A DNA stretch of 64,000 nt from Streptantibioticus cattleyicolor NRRL 8057 = DSM 46488 (GTDB lineage Bacteria; Actinomycetota; Actinomycetes; Streptomycetales; Streptomycetaceae), in NCBI RefSeq assembly GCF_000240165.1, contig NC_017585.1:868001-932000 (forward strand). Direction: 5' to 3'. Each line of letters starts with the position of its first letter. Within the stretch, counting starts at the first letter, position 1. The notes below the pieces were generated by a model. It saw only the letters and a program-made list of their open reading frames with translations, did not search any database and was not told where the DNA came from. Below, one piece after another: positions 50,214-59,301 of this stretch. Both the position numbers and the translations under genes were made by a program.

Positions 50214-50858
50214 TCATCCCACCCCCGGCACCCTGACGAAACGGCCACCGCCCGGGCCGGACAGCCGGCCGGGCGGGAGCTTGCGGCCGAAGGCCGCCAA
50301 CAGCAGGTCCTGGGCGTTGCCGGTGACGGGGGTGCCGGTGCCGAAGGTCCAGTCGAGGTCGTCGGCCTGGAGGCGGATGCCGTGGAGGGGGGCGCCGAAG
50401 AAGCGAGCGCTGGTGCGGGTGACACCGGCGAGCAGGACGCGCAGCCGTTCTTCGGGGATGCGGCGGTCCAGGCCGAGGGCGGTGGTGATGTCGAGGCCGT
50501 GGACGACGTCGTGGCCGAGGGCGTTCTCGTAGCCGCCGACCGGGGGTTTCCAGGGGTGGTGGGCGTTGTCCGCCATGGCGTCGGCCAGTTCGCCGGGGGT
50601 GAGGGCGGTGGCGTCCGCGCGGGCCAGCCGGTCGGCCATGGCGTTGACGCGGCCGGCGCTCTTGACCAGTTCCCACAGCACCTTGCGGGTGGGGTGGCGG
50701 AACCCCGTGCTCATGTGGGCCGCCACCTCCCGTACCCGCCAGCCCGTGCACAGGGACGGGGCTTCCCACTGCTCGGGGCGCAGTGCGTGCAACACCGCTG
50801 CCAGTTCCCGGCGTTCGGCGGCGATCAGTGCCTTGACGTGATCGGTGGTGTGGGCCAT
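50214..50858 (-). CDS. Maleylpyruvate isomerase-like mycothiol-dependent (DinB-fold) protein
   Basis: The 214-residue protein begins HTTDHVKALIAAERRELAAV and contains LCTGWRVREVAAHMSTGFRH and ALGHDVVHGLDITTALG. This is the pattern of the MDMPI_N/DinB family, with metal-binding His in the AAHM and HDVVHG segments. Members use mycothiol or bind metals of unknown role. The ATG at 50858 follows GGAACC. It stands alone. Confidence 0.78.
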   Translation of the reverse strand: MAHTTDHVKALIAAERRELAAVLHALRPEQWEAPSLCTGWRVREVAAHMSTGFRHPTRKVLWELVKSAGRVNAMADRLARADATALTPGELADAMADNAHHPWKPPVGGYENALGHDVVHGLDITTALGLDRRIPEERLRVLLAGVTRTSARFFGAPLHGIRLQADDLDWTFGTGTPVTGNAQDLLLAAFGRKLPPGRLSGPGGGRFVRVPGVG

Positions 50859-50940
50859 GGTTCCAGCTTCCCCACCGGTCGCACCGTACGTCCAAGAACG
50901 GCGTTGTCTCGCTGTCAGAAGGAGTCGTTGTCGCGCGGGC

Positions 50941-52203
50941 TCACAGCGCGGACAGGTCCATCGCGCGGGCCATCGCCCGGTAGCCGGCGTCGTTGGGGTG
51001 TAGGTGGTCGCCGCTGTCGTAGCGGGGGTCGAGGCGTTCGGGGTGGTGGGGGTCGGCGAGGGCCTTGGCGAAGTCGACGTAGGCGTCGTACTCGCCGGAG
51101 GTGCGGACCCACTGGTCGAAGGCGAGGCTCACCGCGGCGGCGCGGGTGCCGTAGTGGTCGGAGCCGCCGAAGGGCAGCAGGGTGGCGCCGACCACGCGGA
51201 TGCCGCGGGCCCGGGCCTGGCGGATCAACTCGCGGTGGCCGTCAATGAGTTGGGCGGCGGTGACGACGGGGGCGGGTTTGTAGGTGGGCTTGTCGGTCTC
51301 GCTGTAGCCGATGTCGTCGACGCCTTCGAGGATCACCACGGTACGCACGCCGGGCAGGTCGAGGGCGTCGCGGGTGAAGCGGGCGGAGCTGCGCTGGCCG
51401 TACCAGGCCGAGTCGTTGAGGACGAGGTTGCCGCCGATGCCGGCGTTGAGCACCGGGCGGGGCCGGCCGGTGGTGGCGAGGCGTTCGGCGAGCGCGTCGG
51501 ACCAGCGGTGGTCGCGGTCGGGGGTGGACTTGAAGCCGTCGGTGATGGAGTCCCCGAAGAGCACGATGCCGCCGGTGCGGCCCGGTCGCACCGGCCGGTC
51601 GCCGCCGGAGACGTCCACGCCGGACAGGTAGTACCACGACTGCGTGGTGCGGCGGAACGCGGTGTCGGCGACGTCCGCGGTGTGGTCGCCGTCGGCGGCG
51701 TAGCTGGTGGCCATGGACTGGGCGTGGAAGGTGGCCGGGCCGGTGGTGCCGTCGAGGTGGAGCGTGACGGTGACGGGTTCGAAGGCGCGCAGCGGGAGCC
51801 CGGCGGGGTCGCTGGTGAGCTGTCCGTACGCCGGCACGGTGGCGGCGCGGGAGCCGCCGAAGGTGAGTTGCCGTACCGTCCCGGCGCGCAGCCGGGCGCC
51901 GTGGTCGCGGCGGGCGACGGTGGCTCCGGCGATGTGCAGCGGTGAGGTGCCGTAGGCGTTGGACAGCCGGATGCGCAGCCGGCTGCCGCCGGTGGTGACC
52001 CGTACCACCTGGCGCAGCGTCTGGCCGGAGAAGCCGGCCTCGGACCAGTTGGGGGTGAAGCCGGTGCTGGGGCGCTGCGGGGCGGCGGACCAGGCGGCGT
52101 TCCAGACGGGGGCGGGGGGCGATTGCGCGGCCCGGGCCCCGGCGACCGCGAGCGCGGCGGTCAGGACGAGCGCCGCGGCGGCGCCGACGGACTTGGCAGG
52201 CAT
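50941..52203 (-). CDS. Secreted SGNH/GDSL hydrolase
   Basis: ATG 52203; 420 residues. The signal peptide spans about 1-26 (AAAALVLTAALAVAGARA). A beta-rich N-terminal domain (about 40-200) precedes the SGNH catalytic domain. Block I is IVLFGDSITDG with Ser219; block II is NAGIGGN; block III is EGVDDIGYS, where Asp replaces the usual Asn; block V is SGDHLHPNDAG with the Asp/His pair. Such secreted enzymes are lipases or carbohydrate esterases; the substrate is unknown. It diverges from the P450 gene, with 245 bases between. Confidence 0.87.
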   Translation of the reverse strand: MPAKSVGAAAALVLTAALAVAGARAAQSPPAPVWNAAWSAAPQRPSTGFTPNWSEAGFSGQTLRQVVRVTTGGSRLRIRLSNAYGTSPLHIAGATVARRDHGARLRAGTVRQLTFGGSRAATVPAYGQLTSDPAGLPLRAFEPVTVTLHLDGTTGPATFHAQSMATSYAADGDHTADVADTAFRRTTQSWYYLSGVDVSGGDRPVRPGRTGGIVLFGDSITDGFKSTPDRDHRWSDALAERLATTGRPRPVLNAGIGGNLVLNDSAWYGQRSSARFTRDALDLPGVRTVVILEGVDDIGYSETDKPTYKPAPVVTAAQLIDGHRELIRQARARGIRVVGATLLPFGGSDHYGTRAAAVSLAFDQWVRTSGEYDAYVDFAKALADPHHPERLDPRYDSGDHLHPNDAGYRAMARAMDLSAL

Positions 52204-52448
52204 GGCGGATTCCCCTGGTGAGACGGGCGGGAACGGAAACGTGTTGGCGCGGTGCCATTCTGTCCCCGGTCCGCCGCGACGACCGGCGCCATACGGCGAC
52301 AAGGTGCGACAATCCTTCGTAAGGGCGATATCACCGCACATGTTTTCGCGGGCCGCCCATCCTGGCTGTCTGTTTTGGGCAGTTTGGGTAGATATATGGG
52401 GGTTTACGGGTGACACGGCTTGTCGCGGGACCGTGCAGTATTACCTAC

Positions 52449-53717
52449 ATGATGAAAATCCGTACGCGCATTGGCGCCTGGCTCGGGCGCAGATATATGG
52501 CGAACCTTCGCAAAAAGGGCTTCGATCTGTCGAAGGCGCTGCCGGAGTCGACGCTGATGCCGTTGCGCCGTGACGGGCTCGACCCGGTGCCCGACCTCGG
52601 CGCGATGCGCCGCAAGGCGCCGGTGACCAAGCTCAAGGTGCCGCTGGGCGTGAACGTGTGGCTGGTGACCGGTTACGAGGAGGCCAAGGCGGTCCTCGGG
52701 GACGCCGGCAGCTTCAGCAACGACTTCACCAACCTCATCGGCACCGGCGTCACCTCCGGCACCAGCCCCGGGGGCCTGGGGTTCGCCGACCCGCCGGACC
52801 ACACCCGGCTGCGGCGGCTGCTGACCCCGGAGTTCACCATGCGGCGGCTGAGCCGGCTCACCCCGCGCATCCACACCATCGTCGAGGAACGGCTCGCCGA
52901 GATGGCCGCCGCGACCGGCCCGGTCGACCTCGTCGAAGCCTTCGCCATGCCCATCCCCTCCCTGGTGATCTGCGAACTCCTCGGTGTGCCCTACGAGGAC
53001 CGGGAGGAGTTCCAGCGCCTGGGCACCAGCCGCTTCGACGTCTTCTCCGGCGCCGACGCCTCCTTCGGCGCGATATCGGAGTCCCTCTCCTACCTGCGCG
53101 ACATCGTCAAGAAGGAACGGGAGAACCCCGGCGACGGGCTGCTGGGGATGCTGGTGCGCGAGCACGGCGACGCCATCGACGACGAGGAGCTGGCCGGGCT
53201 CGCCGACGGCGTGCTCACCGGCGGCCTGGAGACCACCGCCAGCATGCTGGCGCTGGGCACCCTGCTGATGCTCCAGGACCGGCAGCACTTCACCGCGCTC
53301 CTCGCCGACGACGCCGCGATCGACCCGTTCGTCGACGAGCTGCTGCGTTACCTCACCGTCGTCCAGGTGGCCTTCCCGCGCTTCGCCCGCCGGGACCTGG
53401 AGATCGGCGGCCAGGCCATCGGCAGCGGTGACATCGTGCTGTGCTCGCTGTCCGGCGCCGACCGCGACGAACACCTCGGGCCGCACATGGAGGAGTTCGA
53501 CCCCACCCGCCCGGCGGCCGGCTCCCACCTGGCCTTCGGGCACGGCATCCACCGCTGCATCGGCGCGGAACTGGCGAAGATGGAACTGCGTGCCGCCTAC
53601 CCGGCGTTGGTACGCCGCTTCCCGGAGATGACGCTGGCGGTGCCGGCCGAGGAACTCCGCTTCCGCAAGTACTCCGTCGTCTTCGGCATGGAGTCCCTCC
53701 CGGTCAACCTCGGATGA
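52449..53717 (+). CDS. Cytochrome P450
   Basis: The product is 422 residues from ATG 52449. The I-helix is GGLETTASM, the ExxR motif ELLRYL, and the haem loop FGHGIHRCIGAEL with ligand Cys370. The N-terminus is basic (MMKIRTRIGAWLGRRYM) and not a membrane anchor. No ribosome site precedes the tandem ATGATG. It is unrelated in detail to the two later P450s, with no ferredoxin beside it. The substrate is unknown; the family resembles soluble CYP107-type oxidases. Confidence 0.88.
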   Translation: MMKIRTRIGAWLGRRYMANLRKKGFDLSKALPESTLMPLRRDGLDPVPDLGAMRRKAPVTKLKVPLGVNVWLVTGYEEAKAVLGDAGSFSNDFTNLIGTGVTSGTSPGGLGFADPPDHTRLRRLLTPEFTMRRLSRLTPRIHTIVEERLAEMAAATGPVDLVEAFAMPIPSLVICELLGVPYEDREEFQRLGTSRFDVFSGADASFGAISESLSYLRDIVKKERENPGDGLLGMLVREHGDAIDDEELAGLADGVLTGGLETTASMLALGTLLMLQDRQHFTALLADDAAIDPFVDELLRYLTVVQVAFPRFARRDLEIGGQAIGSGDIVLCSLSGADRDEHLGPHMEEFDPTRPAAGSHLAFGHGIHRCIGAELAKMELRAAYPALVRRFPEMTLAVPAEELRFRKYSVVFGMESLPVNLG

Positions 53718-53734
53718 CCGACCGGCGCCGCCCG

Positions 53735-53757
53735 CACGTCGTCGCGGGGGCGACGTG
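53735..53757. terminator. Hairpin between convergent P450 and hydrolase genes
   Basis: The arms CACGTCG (53735-53741) and CGACGTG (53751-53757) flank the loop TCGCGGGGG, 17 bases after the P450 stop and 20 bases before the hydrolase stop. Confidence 0.5.
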
Positions 53758-53777
53758 ACCGGCAGGCCGGACGGCGG

Positions 53778-54716
53778 TCAGCGCAGACCCGCCGCGTCCA
53801 GCAGATGACCGGCCACCGCCCGCGCGCCGGCGTCGCCGCCGAGCACGGTGTAGTGGTTGGTGTCCGGGATCCGATGGGTCGCCACCCGGTCCGGCTCGAG
53901 CGCGGCGGTGGCCAGCCGTTCCTCGTCGTACAGGCCCTGCGGTTCGTCCAGCAGCCCGCGCTCGGCCCACAGCAGCCGGGCCGGGTGCGGCAGCTCGCGG
54001 ATCGCGGAACGGACCCGCGGGTCGCCGAATACCCCGGCGCCGTCCTCGCGCACCGCGTCCAGCACGCACGACGAGGTCAACTCGGGCTCGGCGCCGGTCA
54101 GATCGCGCTGGAGGTAGGCGTCCGTCCACGGTGACCACCGGCCGCCGAACGCGGGGTGGACCCGCCAGTAGTCGCGGTAGGCGTCCCGGTCCGGGAAGGT
54201 CATGCGCAGCCTGCGCATCGCCGGGCCGATGACCGCCTCCAGCAGTTCGTCGGTGCCGAGCCCGGCCGGTGCGGGGAAGGCGAGCCCGCCGTCGACCAGC
54301 ACCACGGAGGCGAAGCGCCCGGGGTGGCGGACGGCGGTGAGGGCGGCGACGAAGGCGCCCATCGAGTGGCCGGCGAGCACCGCCGACTCCAGGCCCAGCG
54401 CCTCGGCGACCGCCGCCACGTCCTCGGCGTGCGCCCCGATCCCGTACGGCCCCGGCAGCGCCCGGCTGCCCGCCCGGCCGCGCAGATCCGGCGCCACCAC
54501 GGTGACCCGCCCGGCCAGATGGTCGGCGACCCGCGACCACGCCAGCGCGTTCGCCGTGATTCCGTGCAGCGCCAGCACCACCGGCGCCCCCGGCTCCCTC
54601 GCGGCCCGCCGCAGCACCGTCAACTCCCCTCCGCGCACGGGGACGTTCAACTCCGCGTAGTCCCGCGCGGACGACCACGGCACGGACGGCGGGACATTGG
54701 TGTCACTGCGGCTCAT
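53778..54716 (-). CDS. Alpha/beta hydrolase
   Basis: ATG 54716 follows GAGGAGA; 312 residues. VVLALHGITANALAW supplies the oxyanion hole, LAGHSMGAFVAAL the nucleophile Ser118, and PDTNHYTVLG the catalytic His288. It has an intracellular form without signal peptide. Roles range from esterase to haloalkane dehalogenase-like; no further call is possible. Confidence 0.85.
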   Translation of the reverse strand: MSRSDTNVPPSVPWSSARDYAELNVPVRGGELTVLRRAAREPGAPVVLALHGITANALAWSRVADHLAGRVTVVAPDLRGRAGSRALPGPYGIGAHAEDVAAVAEALGLESAVLAGHSMGAFVAALTAVRHPGRFASVVLVDGGLAFPAPAGLGTDELLEAVIGPAMRRLRMTFPDRDAYRDYWRVHPAFGGRWSPWTDAYLQRDLTGAEPELTSSCVLDAVREDGAGVFGDPRVRSAIRELPHPARLLWAERGLLDEPQGLYDEERLATAALEPDRVATHRIPDTNHYTVLGGDAGARAVAGHLLDAAGLR

Positions 54717-54935
54717 GGCCGGTGGTCTCCTCGGCTGGGGTACGGGTGCGTGCCGGTACCGTACAAGCCCGTCCGCCGCCGGGGCAGGCCCCGTACGGCA
54801 ACGGCGGACGGGGGACAGCCCCACCTTCCACCGGCCGGGAGGCCCCATCGATCGCGGGGGCCGGGGTGCGACACGCTCGGGGGTGTCGTCACCACAGCCC
54901 CGGCCGAGCCGGCCGTACCGCCGCGAGGAGTCGCC

Positions 54936-55184
54936 GTGTCCGATCGTCGGAGTCCGTCCGCCCGTACCGGTTCCCCGTCCGCGCCGAAGCGGCGGCGGGC
55001 CGGGGTGACGATCGCCGCGGTGGTGGTGCTCGGCACGGTCGTCGGGACCGGTCTGCCGGGCCGTGTCGACGCGGGGCTGAGCGCCCCGGCGCACGCGGCC
55101 GCTCCCCGGGACGCCGTGCGGCGCGGCGTGACGGCCCTGGTCCCCGCCGTGCTCGCCGCCGTCCGGGGCGGCCATTCGTCCTGA
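54936..55184 (+). CDS. Small protein with one membrane or signal segment
   Basis: GTG 54936 follows GAGGAG. The 82-residue product has a basic start (SAPKRRRAG), one hydrophobic segment (VTIAAVVVLGTVVGTGLPG) and an Ala-rich tail with a possible AHA-A cleavage site. The family is not recognised. Its stop lies inside a CTGACG-TGG-CGTCAG hairpin that also covers the stop of the opposing gene. Confidence 0.5.
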   Translation: MSDRRSPSARTGSPSAPKRRRAGVTIAAVVVLGTVVGTGLPGRVDAGLSAPAHAAAPRDAVRRGVTALVPAVLAAVRGGHSS

Positions 55185-55195
55185 CGTGGCGTCAG
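55181..55195. terminator. Compact hairpin spanning two convergent stop codons
   Basis: CTGACG (55181-55186), loop TGG, CGTCAG (55190-55195). The stop codons of the small plus-strand gene and of the minus-strand (2Fe-2S) gene both lie within it. Confidence 0.45.
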
Positions 55196-55599
55196 CTCAG
55201 TTCGGCGTCCCGGCGTATCCGGCGCGACGGGGAGAACGCGTACAGGTCCAGGATGCCCGCCGGGTCGGCGAGGCCGGGGCCGCCCGCCTCGACCCAGGCG
55301 GTGATGTCGCCCACCGCGTCCGGGTCGTTGACCAGGCCGAGCCAGACCGGGCGTCCGCCGGCCGCGCGTCCGGCCGCCGAGGGCTGCACCACGATGACGT
55401 TGGCGTGTTCGCAGGCGTCCAGGCAGGTGACCGGGCGCACCGTGGCGGTGCCGGACAACGCCCGCCGCAGCTCGGCGAGTTGGGCCGCGTGGTCGACGCC
55501 GGGGACCTTGCCGGTGCCGCAGCAGCAGCCGCGGCAGACGGTCACGGTGCAGCGGGCCGGCCCGGCGGCGCGGGCTTCCCCGCGATCCCGGCGGCTCAT
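55192..55599 (-). CDS. (2Fe-2S) ferredoxin-like (thioredoxin-fold) protein
   Basis: ATG 55599 overlaps the TGA of the metal ATPase gene. The 135 residues contain TVCRGCCCGTG and TCLDACEHANVIVV, the Cys arrangement of thioredoxin-like [2Fe-2S] ferredoxins. The extra adjacent Cys (CRGCCCG) could also bind metal. As the coupled second gene of a metal-ATPase operon it may buffer, sense or protect against the exported metal; this is inference from linkage. Confidence 0.75.
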   Translation of the reverse strand: MSRRDRGEARAAGPARCTVTVCRGCCCGTGKVPGVDHAAQLAELRRALSGTATVRPVTCLDACEHANVIVVQPSAAGRAAGGRPVWLGLVNDPDAVGDITAWVEAGGPGLADPAGILDLYAFSPSRRIRRDAELS

Positions 55600-57572
55600 G
55601 ACGCCCGCCCCGTCGCGGCGCGGCGCCACGCGGAATCGGCCAGCAGCCGCAGTCCGTTGAGGCCGACGATCACCGTGGAGCCCTCGTGCCCGGCGACACC
55701 GAGCGGCAGCGGCAGGGTGCCGACCAGGTCCCAGACGACCAGGCCGGTGATGAAGACCGCGGCCACCACCAGGTTCTGCGTCACCAGCGAGCGGGCCCGG
55801 CGGGAGAGGGCCACCACCGCGGGCACGGTGGCCAGTTCGTCGCGGACCACGACGGCGTCCGCGGTCTGGAGCGCCAGGTCCGAGCCGGCCCGGCCCATCG
55901 CCACGCCGGTGTGGGCGGCGGCCAGCGCGGGGGCGTCGTTGACACCGTCGCCCACCACCAGCACCCTGCGCCCGGCCCGTTCCAACTCCCGTACCACCGC
56001 CACCTTCTGCTCCGGCAGCAGTCCGGCGCGGATGTCGGTGATGCCGGTGCGGCGGCCGAGCGGCACCGCGGCACCCGCGTGGTCCCCGGTGACCAGCACC
56101 GGCGGGTGGCCGGTCAGGGCGGTGAGCGCGGCGACCGCCTCGGGGGCCTGGTCGCGCAGCCGGTCGGCGATGCCGAGCACCCCGGACGGCACCCCGTCCA
56201 CCTCGACCACGACCACGGTGCGCCCCTTCCCGGCCAGCTCCTCGGCCACCACGGTAGCCGGGCCGTCCGCCGCGGCCGGCAGGCGGGTCGGGCTGCCCAC
56301 GGCGACCCGGCGGCCGTCGACGGTGGCGGTGACGCCGGTGCCGGGGGCCGAGGCGAAGTCGGTGACGGGCGGCGGGCGCAGGCCCCGGGCAGCGGCGGCG
56401 GCCACCACGGCGCGGGCCAGCGGATGCTCGCTGGGGTGCTCGGCGGCGGCGGCCACGGTGAGCAACTCGTCCTCGGTCAGGCCCGCGCCGGGCACCGGGC
56501 GGACGTCGGTGACCTGGGGTGTCCCCTCGGTCAGCGTGCCGGTCTTGTCCAGCGCCACCTGGTCCACCTGGCCGAGGCGTTCCATCACCACCGCCGACTT
56601 CACCAGCACCCCGTGGCGTCCGGCGTTGGCGATCGCGGAGAGCAGCGGCGGCATGGTGGCCAGCACCACGGCGCACGGCGAGGCGACGATCATGAACGTC
56701 ATCGCCCGCAGCAGCGTGGGCTGCAACGCCGCGCCGAAGCACAGCGGCACCGCGAAGAGCGCCAGCGTGGCCGCCACCATGCCGATCGAGTAGCGCTGCT
56801 CGACCTTCTCGATGAACAGCTGGGTCGGCGCCAGGGTGCCGGAGGCCTCCTCCACCATGGCCACGATCCGGGCGATCACCGAGTCGGCCGGGTCGCGTTC
56901 GACTTTGACGCGCAGCGCGCCGGTGCCGTTGAGGGTGCCCGCGAAGACCTCGTCCCCGGCGGACTTGGCCACCGGCAGCGGTTCGCCGGTGATGGTGGCC
57001 TGGTCGACCTCGCTCGCCCCGTCCAGTACCCGGCCGTCGGCGCCGATCCGCTCGCCGGGGCGGACCAGGACGACGTCGCCGACGGCGAGTTCGGCCGAGG
57101 GGACGGTCTCCTCGGCGCCGTCGTCGGTGATCCGGGTGGCGGTGGCCGGCGCGAGGTCGAGCAGTCCGCGTACCGAGTCCGCCGTGCGGGCGGTGGCCAG
57201 CGCCTCCAGGGCGCCGGAGGTGGCGAAGATGACGATCAGCAGCGCCCCGTCCAGCACCTGCCCGATCGCCGCCGCGCCGAGGGCGGCGACCACCATCAGC
57301 AGGTCCACGTCGAGGGTCTTCTGCCGCAGCGCGGTCAGCCCCGCCCACCCCGGCTCCCACCCGCCGGCCGCGTACACCAGCGCGTACAGCGTTCCGCACG
57401 CCCACGCCGGGGCACCCAGCGCCTGCGCCGCCAGCGCGATCAGGAAGAACGCCAGCGCCAGCGCCGCCCACCGGGCCTCGGGCAGCGCCAGGATCCGGGT
57501 ACGCCGCGCGGGCGGCGGGGCGGCAGGGTCGCCACCGGCGCGCGGCGCCGGGCGGGTGAGGGTGGAGGACAT
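55596..57572 (-). CDS. P1B-4-type heavy-metal-translocating P-type ATPase (CtpD/ZntA-like)
   Basis: ATG 57572 follows AAGGAA; 658 residues without an N-terminal HMA domain. P-type motifs are TGEPLP, DKTGTLTE (phosphorylated Asp342), EHPSEHPLA (HP locus) and GDGVNDAPAL. The metal motif in the sixth helix is SPC (MIVASPCAVVLA) instead of CPC, and the eighth helix has HEGST. Together these define the P1B-4 group, which exports cobalt, nickel, iron or zinc. It is coupled to the (2Fe-2S) gene and divergent from an ArsR-family regulator with a dyad between. Confidence 0.9.
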   Translation of the reverse strand: MSSTLTRPAPRAGGDPAAPPPARRTRILALPEARWAALALAFFLIALAAQALGAPAWACGTLYALVYAAGGWEPGWAGLTALRQKTLDVDLLMVVAALGAAAIGQVLDGALLIVIFATSGALEALATARTADSVRGLLDLAPATATRITDDGAEETVPSAELAVGDVVLVRPGERIGADGRVLDGASEVDQATITGEPLPVAKSAGDEVFAGTLNGTGALRVKVERDPADSVIARIVAMVEEASGTLAPTQLFIEKVEQRYSIGMVAATLALFAVPLCFGAALQPTLLRAMTFMIVASPCAVVLATMPPLLSAIANAGRHGVLVKSAVVMERLGQVDQVALDKTGTLTEGTPQVTDVRPVPGAGLTEDELLTVAAAAEHPSEHPLARAVVAAAAARGLRPPPVTDFASAPGTGVTATVDGRRVAVGSPTRLPAAADGPATVVAEELAGKGRTVVVVEVDGVPSGVLGIADRLRDQAPEAVAALTALTGHPPVLVTGDHAGAAVPLGRRTGITDIRAGLLPEQKVAVVRELERAGRRVLVVGDGVNDAPALAAAHTGVAMGRAGSDLALQTADAVVVRDELATVPAVVALSRRARSLVTQNLVVAAVFITGLVVWDLVGTLPLPLGVAGHEGSTVIVGLNGLRLLADSAWRRAATGRAS

Positions 57573-57633
57573 CGCGGCGGGTTCCTTCGCAACGCGGGGG
57601 CTCGGTGGGTACCGGACCACCATACAGGAACGC

Positions 57634-57657
57634 ATGAACACTCATTCATGTGTTCAT
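57634..57657. promoter_or_regulatory. ATGAACAC-N8-GTGTTCAT dyad, probable ArsR/SmtB operator
   Basis: Perfect 8-bp arms (57634-57641, 57650-57657) with an 8-base AT-rich spacer lie between the divergent metal ATPase (start 57572) and ArsR (start 57681 or 57672) genes. This is the usual form and place of SmtB-family operators. Confidence 0.75.
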
Positions 57658-57680
57658 CTCCGGTCGGTACCATGGTGGCC

Positions 57681-58064
57681 ATGGGTCATGGAGCCGCCGC
57701 CACCGCAAGCAACGCCGTGCCACGCGCGCGCCTGGACGCCGCCGACGCGGCCAAGGTGGCCACCACCCTCCAGGCCCTGGCCACCCCGTCCCGGCTGCTG
57801 ATCCTGGCCCGGCTGCGGGAGGGCCCGCTGCCCGCCACCGAACTCGCCGCCGAGGTCGGCATGGAGCAGTCCGCCTGCTCACACCAACTCCGCCTGCTGC
57901 GCAACCTCGGCCTGGTCACCGGCACCCGGCAGGGCCGCTCGGTGGTCTACGCGCTCTACGACAACCACGTCGCGGAACTCCTCGACCAGGCGCTCTACCA
58001 CGTCGAACACCTGCGGCTCGGGCTCACCGACGGCCCGGTGGACGAGGACGCCGCCGCGGGGTGA
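57681..58064 (+). CDS. ArsR/SmtB-family metal-responsive repressor
   Basis: ATG 57681 (MGHGAAATASNAVPRARLDA) gives 127 residues; an in-frame ATG at 57672 adds three. The winged helix is ALATPSRLLILARLREGPLP, then ELAAEVGMEQSACSHQLRLL. Metal ligands may include His/Cys in the N-terminal MGHG, SACSH and the C-terminal DNHVAELLDQALYHVEHLR (alpha-5 site). The His-rich ends fit Ni/Co sensors of the NmtR/KmtR type. It is divergent from the P1B-4 ATPase, its evident target. Confidence 0.87.
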   Translation: MGHGAAATASNAVPRARLDAADAAKVATTLQALATPSRLLILARLREGPLPATELAAEVGMEQSACSHQLRLLRNLGLVTGTRQGRSVVYALYDNHVAELLDQALYHVEHLRLGLTDGPVDEDAAAG

Positions 58065-58187
58065 ACACCTCCCGGCGCCGGGCGTAACTCCGCGCGCCGC
58101 ACGGCCAGTTGACGCCATGTCCTGCCCGGCCCCGCCCGACGGGGTTACCCTCGGTCTGAGTCGAGGGAGCGGAAGGGGGCGGGGCGA

Positions 58188-58556
58188 GTGCTGGACGAGG
58201 CGTTCACCGCGCTTGCCGCGGCCGGTGGCACGGCGGTGGTGACGGCCGTGGGAACGGACACCTGGGGCGGGATGCGGCAGGCCGTCGCGCGCTGGTTCGG
58301 GCGCGGCGACACGGTACGGGAACGGGCGGAGGCGGAGCGGCTGGAGCAGACCGCCGCGCTGCTGCGGGCCACCGAGGGGACGGCCGGCGCCGAGCAGGAG
58401 CGCACCCGCCAGTCCGCCTGGTGGCAGTCGCGCATCGAGAGCGCGCTGGAGGAACTGGACGAGGCGGAACGCGCCTGGGCCGCTGTACGGCTGCGCGCGG
58501 TCCTCACCGAGCACGCCCGCCCGGACGGCACCGCCACCCGGCCGCGGTCGGCCTGA
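58188..58556 (+). CDS. Small actinobacterial protein of unknown function
   Basis: GTG 58188 follows GGAAGG; 122 residues. A hydrophobic Ala/Gly-rich start (FTALAAAGGTAVVTAVG) is followed by a highly charged coiled-coil-like region (RERAEAERLEQTAALLRATE, then IESALEELDEAERAWAAVRL). I have seen similar small Streptomyces proteins but know no function. Confidence 0.6.
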   Translation: MLDEAFTALAAAGGTAVVTAVGTDTWGGMRQAVARWFGRGDTVRERAEAERLEQTAALLRATEGTAGAEQERTRQSAWWQSRIESALEELDEAERAWAAVRLRAVLTEHARPDGTATRPRSA

Positions 58557-58650
58557 CCGCTCGGGCGAACCCCCGGACCACCCGCGTGAACTGCGGCTTT
58601 GCGGTCCCCGCGACACCGGGGGCGGCCTCGCGGTCGGCTACCCTGTGGGC

Positions 58651-59277
58651 ATGGCTGGATCCGGTGACGTACCCGCGGCGGGGCTGCGGGAGCGCAAGAA
58701 GGCCGAGACCCGGCAGGCGCTGCGGAAGGCCGCGGCGCGGTTGTTCCGCGAACAGGGCTTCGCGCGGACGACGGTCGCCGACATCGTCGAGGCGGCCGGG
58801 GTCTCCCCGCGCACGTTCTTCCGCTACTTCGCCAGCAAGGAAGACCTGCTGCTCCCCGATCTGGCGGAGTTCTTCGACCGGCTCGAAGCCGAACTGGCCG
58901 GCCGGCCGCGCGCCGAACCGCCGCTGCCCGCGTTGCGCGAGGCGATGCTCGCGGTGCTCCAGGACGGGCCGCGGTCCACGCTCGTGGCCCTCGTCCATCC
59001 GCTGGAGGGCACCGAGGAGGCGGTCACCGACCGGCTGGTGCACGCCTTCATGCGGCGTGAGGAGCGCTTCGCCGAACTCCTCGCCGACCGGGTGCCGCCC
59101 GGCCCCGACGCCGATCTGCGGGCCTCGGTGGCCGCGATGGCGGCGCTGTCGGCGACCCGGGCGGTGATCCGCACGGTGCGGCAGCGCCGTCGTACCGCCG
59201 AGGTGCCGGTGGGCGCGGTGGCCAGGCTGCTGCCGACGGCGTTCGCGGTGCTCGCCGAACCCGGCGCCCAGGCGTGA
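58651..59277 (+). CDS. TetR-family regulator
   Basis: ATG 58651; 208 residues. The HTH is at about 15-62 (ETRQALRKAAARLFREQGFA, VSPRTFFRYFASKEDLLLPD). The C-terminal region is TetR-like without a recognisable ligand motif. It converges on a P450 gene 24 bases away, with a small hairpin (59280-59297) between. It might regulate nearby P450 genes, but no operator evidence supports this. Confidence 0.83.
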   Translation: MAGSGDVPAAGLRERKKAETRQALRKAAARLFREQGFARTTVADIVEAAGVSPRTFFRYFASKEDLLLPDLAEFFDRLEAELAGRPRAEPPLPALREAMLAVLQDGPRSTLVALVHPLEGTEEAVTDRLVHAFMRREERFAELLADRVPPGPDADLRASVAAMAALSATRAVIRTVRQRRRTAEVPVGAVARLLPTAFAVLAEPGAQA

Positions 59278-59279
59278 CG

Positions 59280-59297
59280 CGCCGGCGCCCACCGGCG
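59280..59297. terminator. CGCCGG-N6-CCGGCG hairpin between convergent genes
   Basis: The 6-bp arms 59280-59285 and 59292-59297 lie within the 24 bases separating the TetR and P450 stop codons. Confidence 0.35.
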
Positions 59298-59301
59298 GCG
59301 G

